From the NCBI GenBank assembly GCA_027056525.1, contig JALUKO010000089.1, positions 1 through 13,944 of the forward strand: a stretch of 13,944 nt of DNA, given 5' to 3'. The position numbers were made by a program, and so were the translations under genes. Within the stretch, counting starts at the first letter, position 1. Every line of letters starts with the position of its first letter. The notes below the pieces were generated by a model, which saw nothing but the letters and a program-made list of their open reading frames with translations, searched no databases and was not told the DNA's origin. This DNA comes from Helicobacteraceae bacterium. GTDB lineage: Bacteria > Campylobacterota > Campylobacteria > Campylobacterales > Sulfurimonadaceae. Of this stretch, positions 13,932 through 13,944 are shown one piece after another.

Positions 13932-13944
13932 CTATTTTTCTCCC

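Noticed and set aside
1..13944. Mobile element, phage, CRISPR, defence system or RNA gene
   Set aside because: No transposase, integrase, direct-repeat array, Cas-type or toxin-antitoxin-like protein, tRNA or rRNA sequence was seen; the window reads as ordinary core genome plus an efflux operon.

Overview
This window looks like a chromosomal segment of a Campylobacterota (Epsilonproteobacteria) bacterium, probably a free-living Sulfurimonas- or Sulfurovum-like organism. The grounds are the AT-rich sequence, TATAAT-type -10 boxes without clear -35 boxes, a small multiheme cytochrome, and the gene order pyrD - M16 peptidase - dapA - SDR reductase - pgsA. From memory, that order matches the Helicobacter/Campylobacter arrangement. 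I ran no database search, so the genus is an inference.

Layout. Positions 1-2697 (+) hold a tightly packed cluster for 5-methylthioribose metabolism: the 3' part of mtnK (its start lies before the window), mtnA, and a class II aldolase/adducin-fold gene. The first two are 1 nt apart and the last two overlap by 4 nt. A separate small gene (2808-3290, +) encodes an exported protein with four CXXCH haem motifs and ends in a hairpin terminator. A DJ-1/PfpI-family gene (3310-3867, -) converges on it. Positions 3963-6310 (+) carry pyrD and a periplasmic M16 zinc peptidase with a 4-nt overlap. Positions 6421-9765 (+) carry dapA, a FabL-like enoyl-ACP reductase, pgsA (TTG start) and an RseP-type site-2 protease, apparently behind a promoter in front of dapA. 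Positions 9773-13931 (-) carry an RND efflux permease and its periplasmic adaptor. They read in from the right edge and converge on rseP with only 7 nt between stop codons.

How the genes work together. The first cluster would phosphorylate methylthioribose (MtnK), isomerise it to methylthioribulose-1-phosphate (MtnA) and then either dehydrate it (MtnB-like) or cleave it to DHAP plus 2-(methylthio)acetaldehyde (the 'DHAP shunt' aldolase). The middle block is housekeeping: pyrimidine and lysine/peptidoglycan precursors, fatty acid and phospholipid synthesis, and membrane proteolysis. The last block is a tripartite efflux system whose outer-membrane partner is not in view.

Most of the window is ordinary core genome. 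I see no RNA gene, CRISPR array, insertion sequence or phage gene, and no gene-free stretch above about 110 bases. The best lead for something less described is the three-gene methylthioribose cluster with its divergent aldolase. Next are the FabL-like reductase and the odd C-terminal tail of the efflux adaptor. Four starts need care: mtnK is cut by the window edge, the DJ-1 gene starts at the ATG at 3867, the reductase at 7316, and pgsA at the TTG at 8162.
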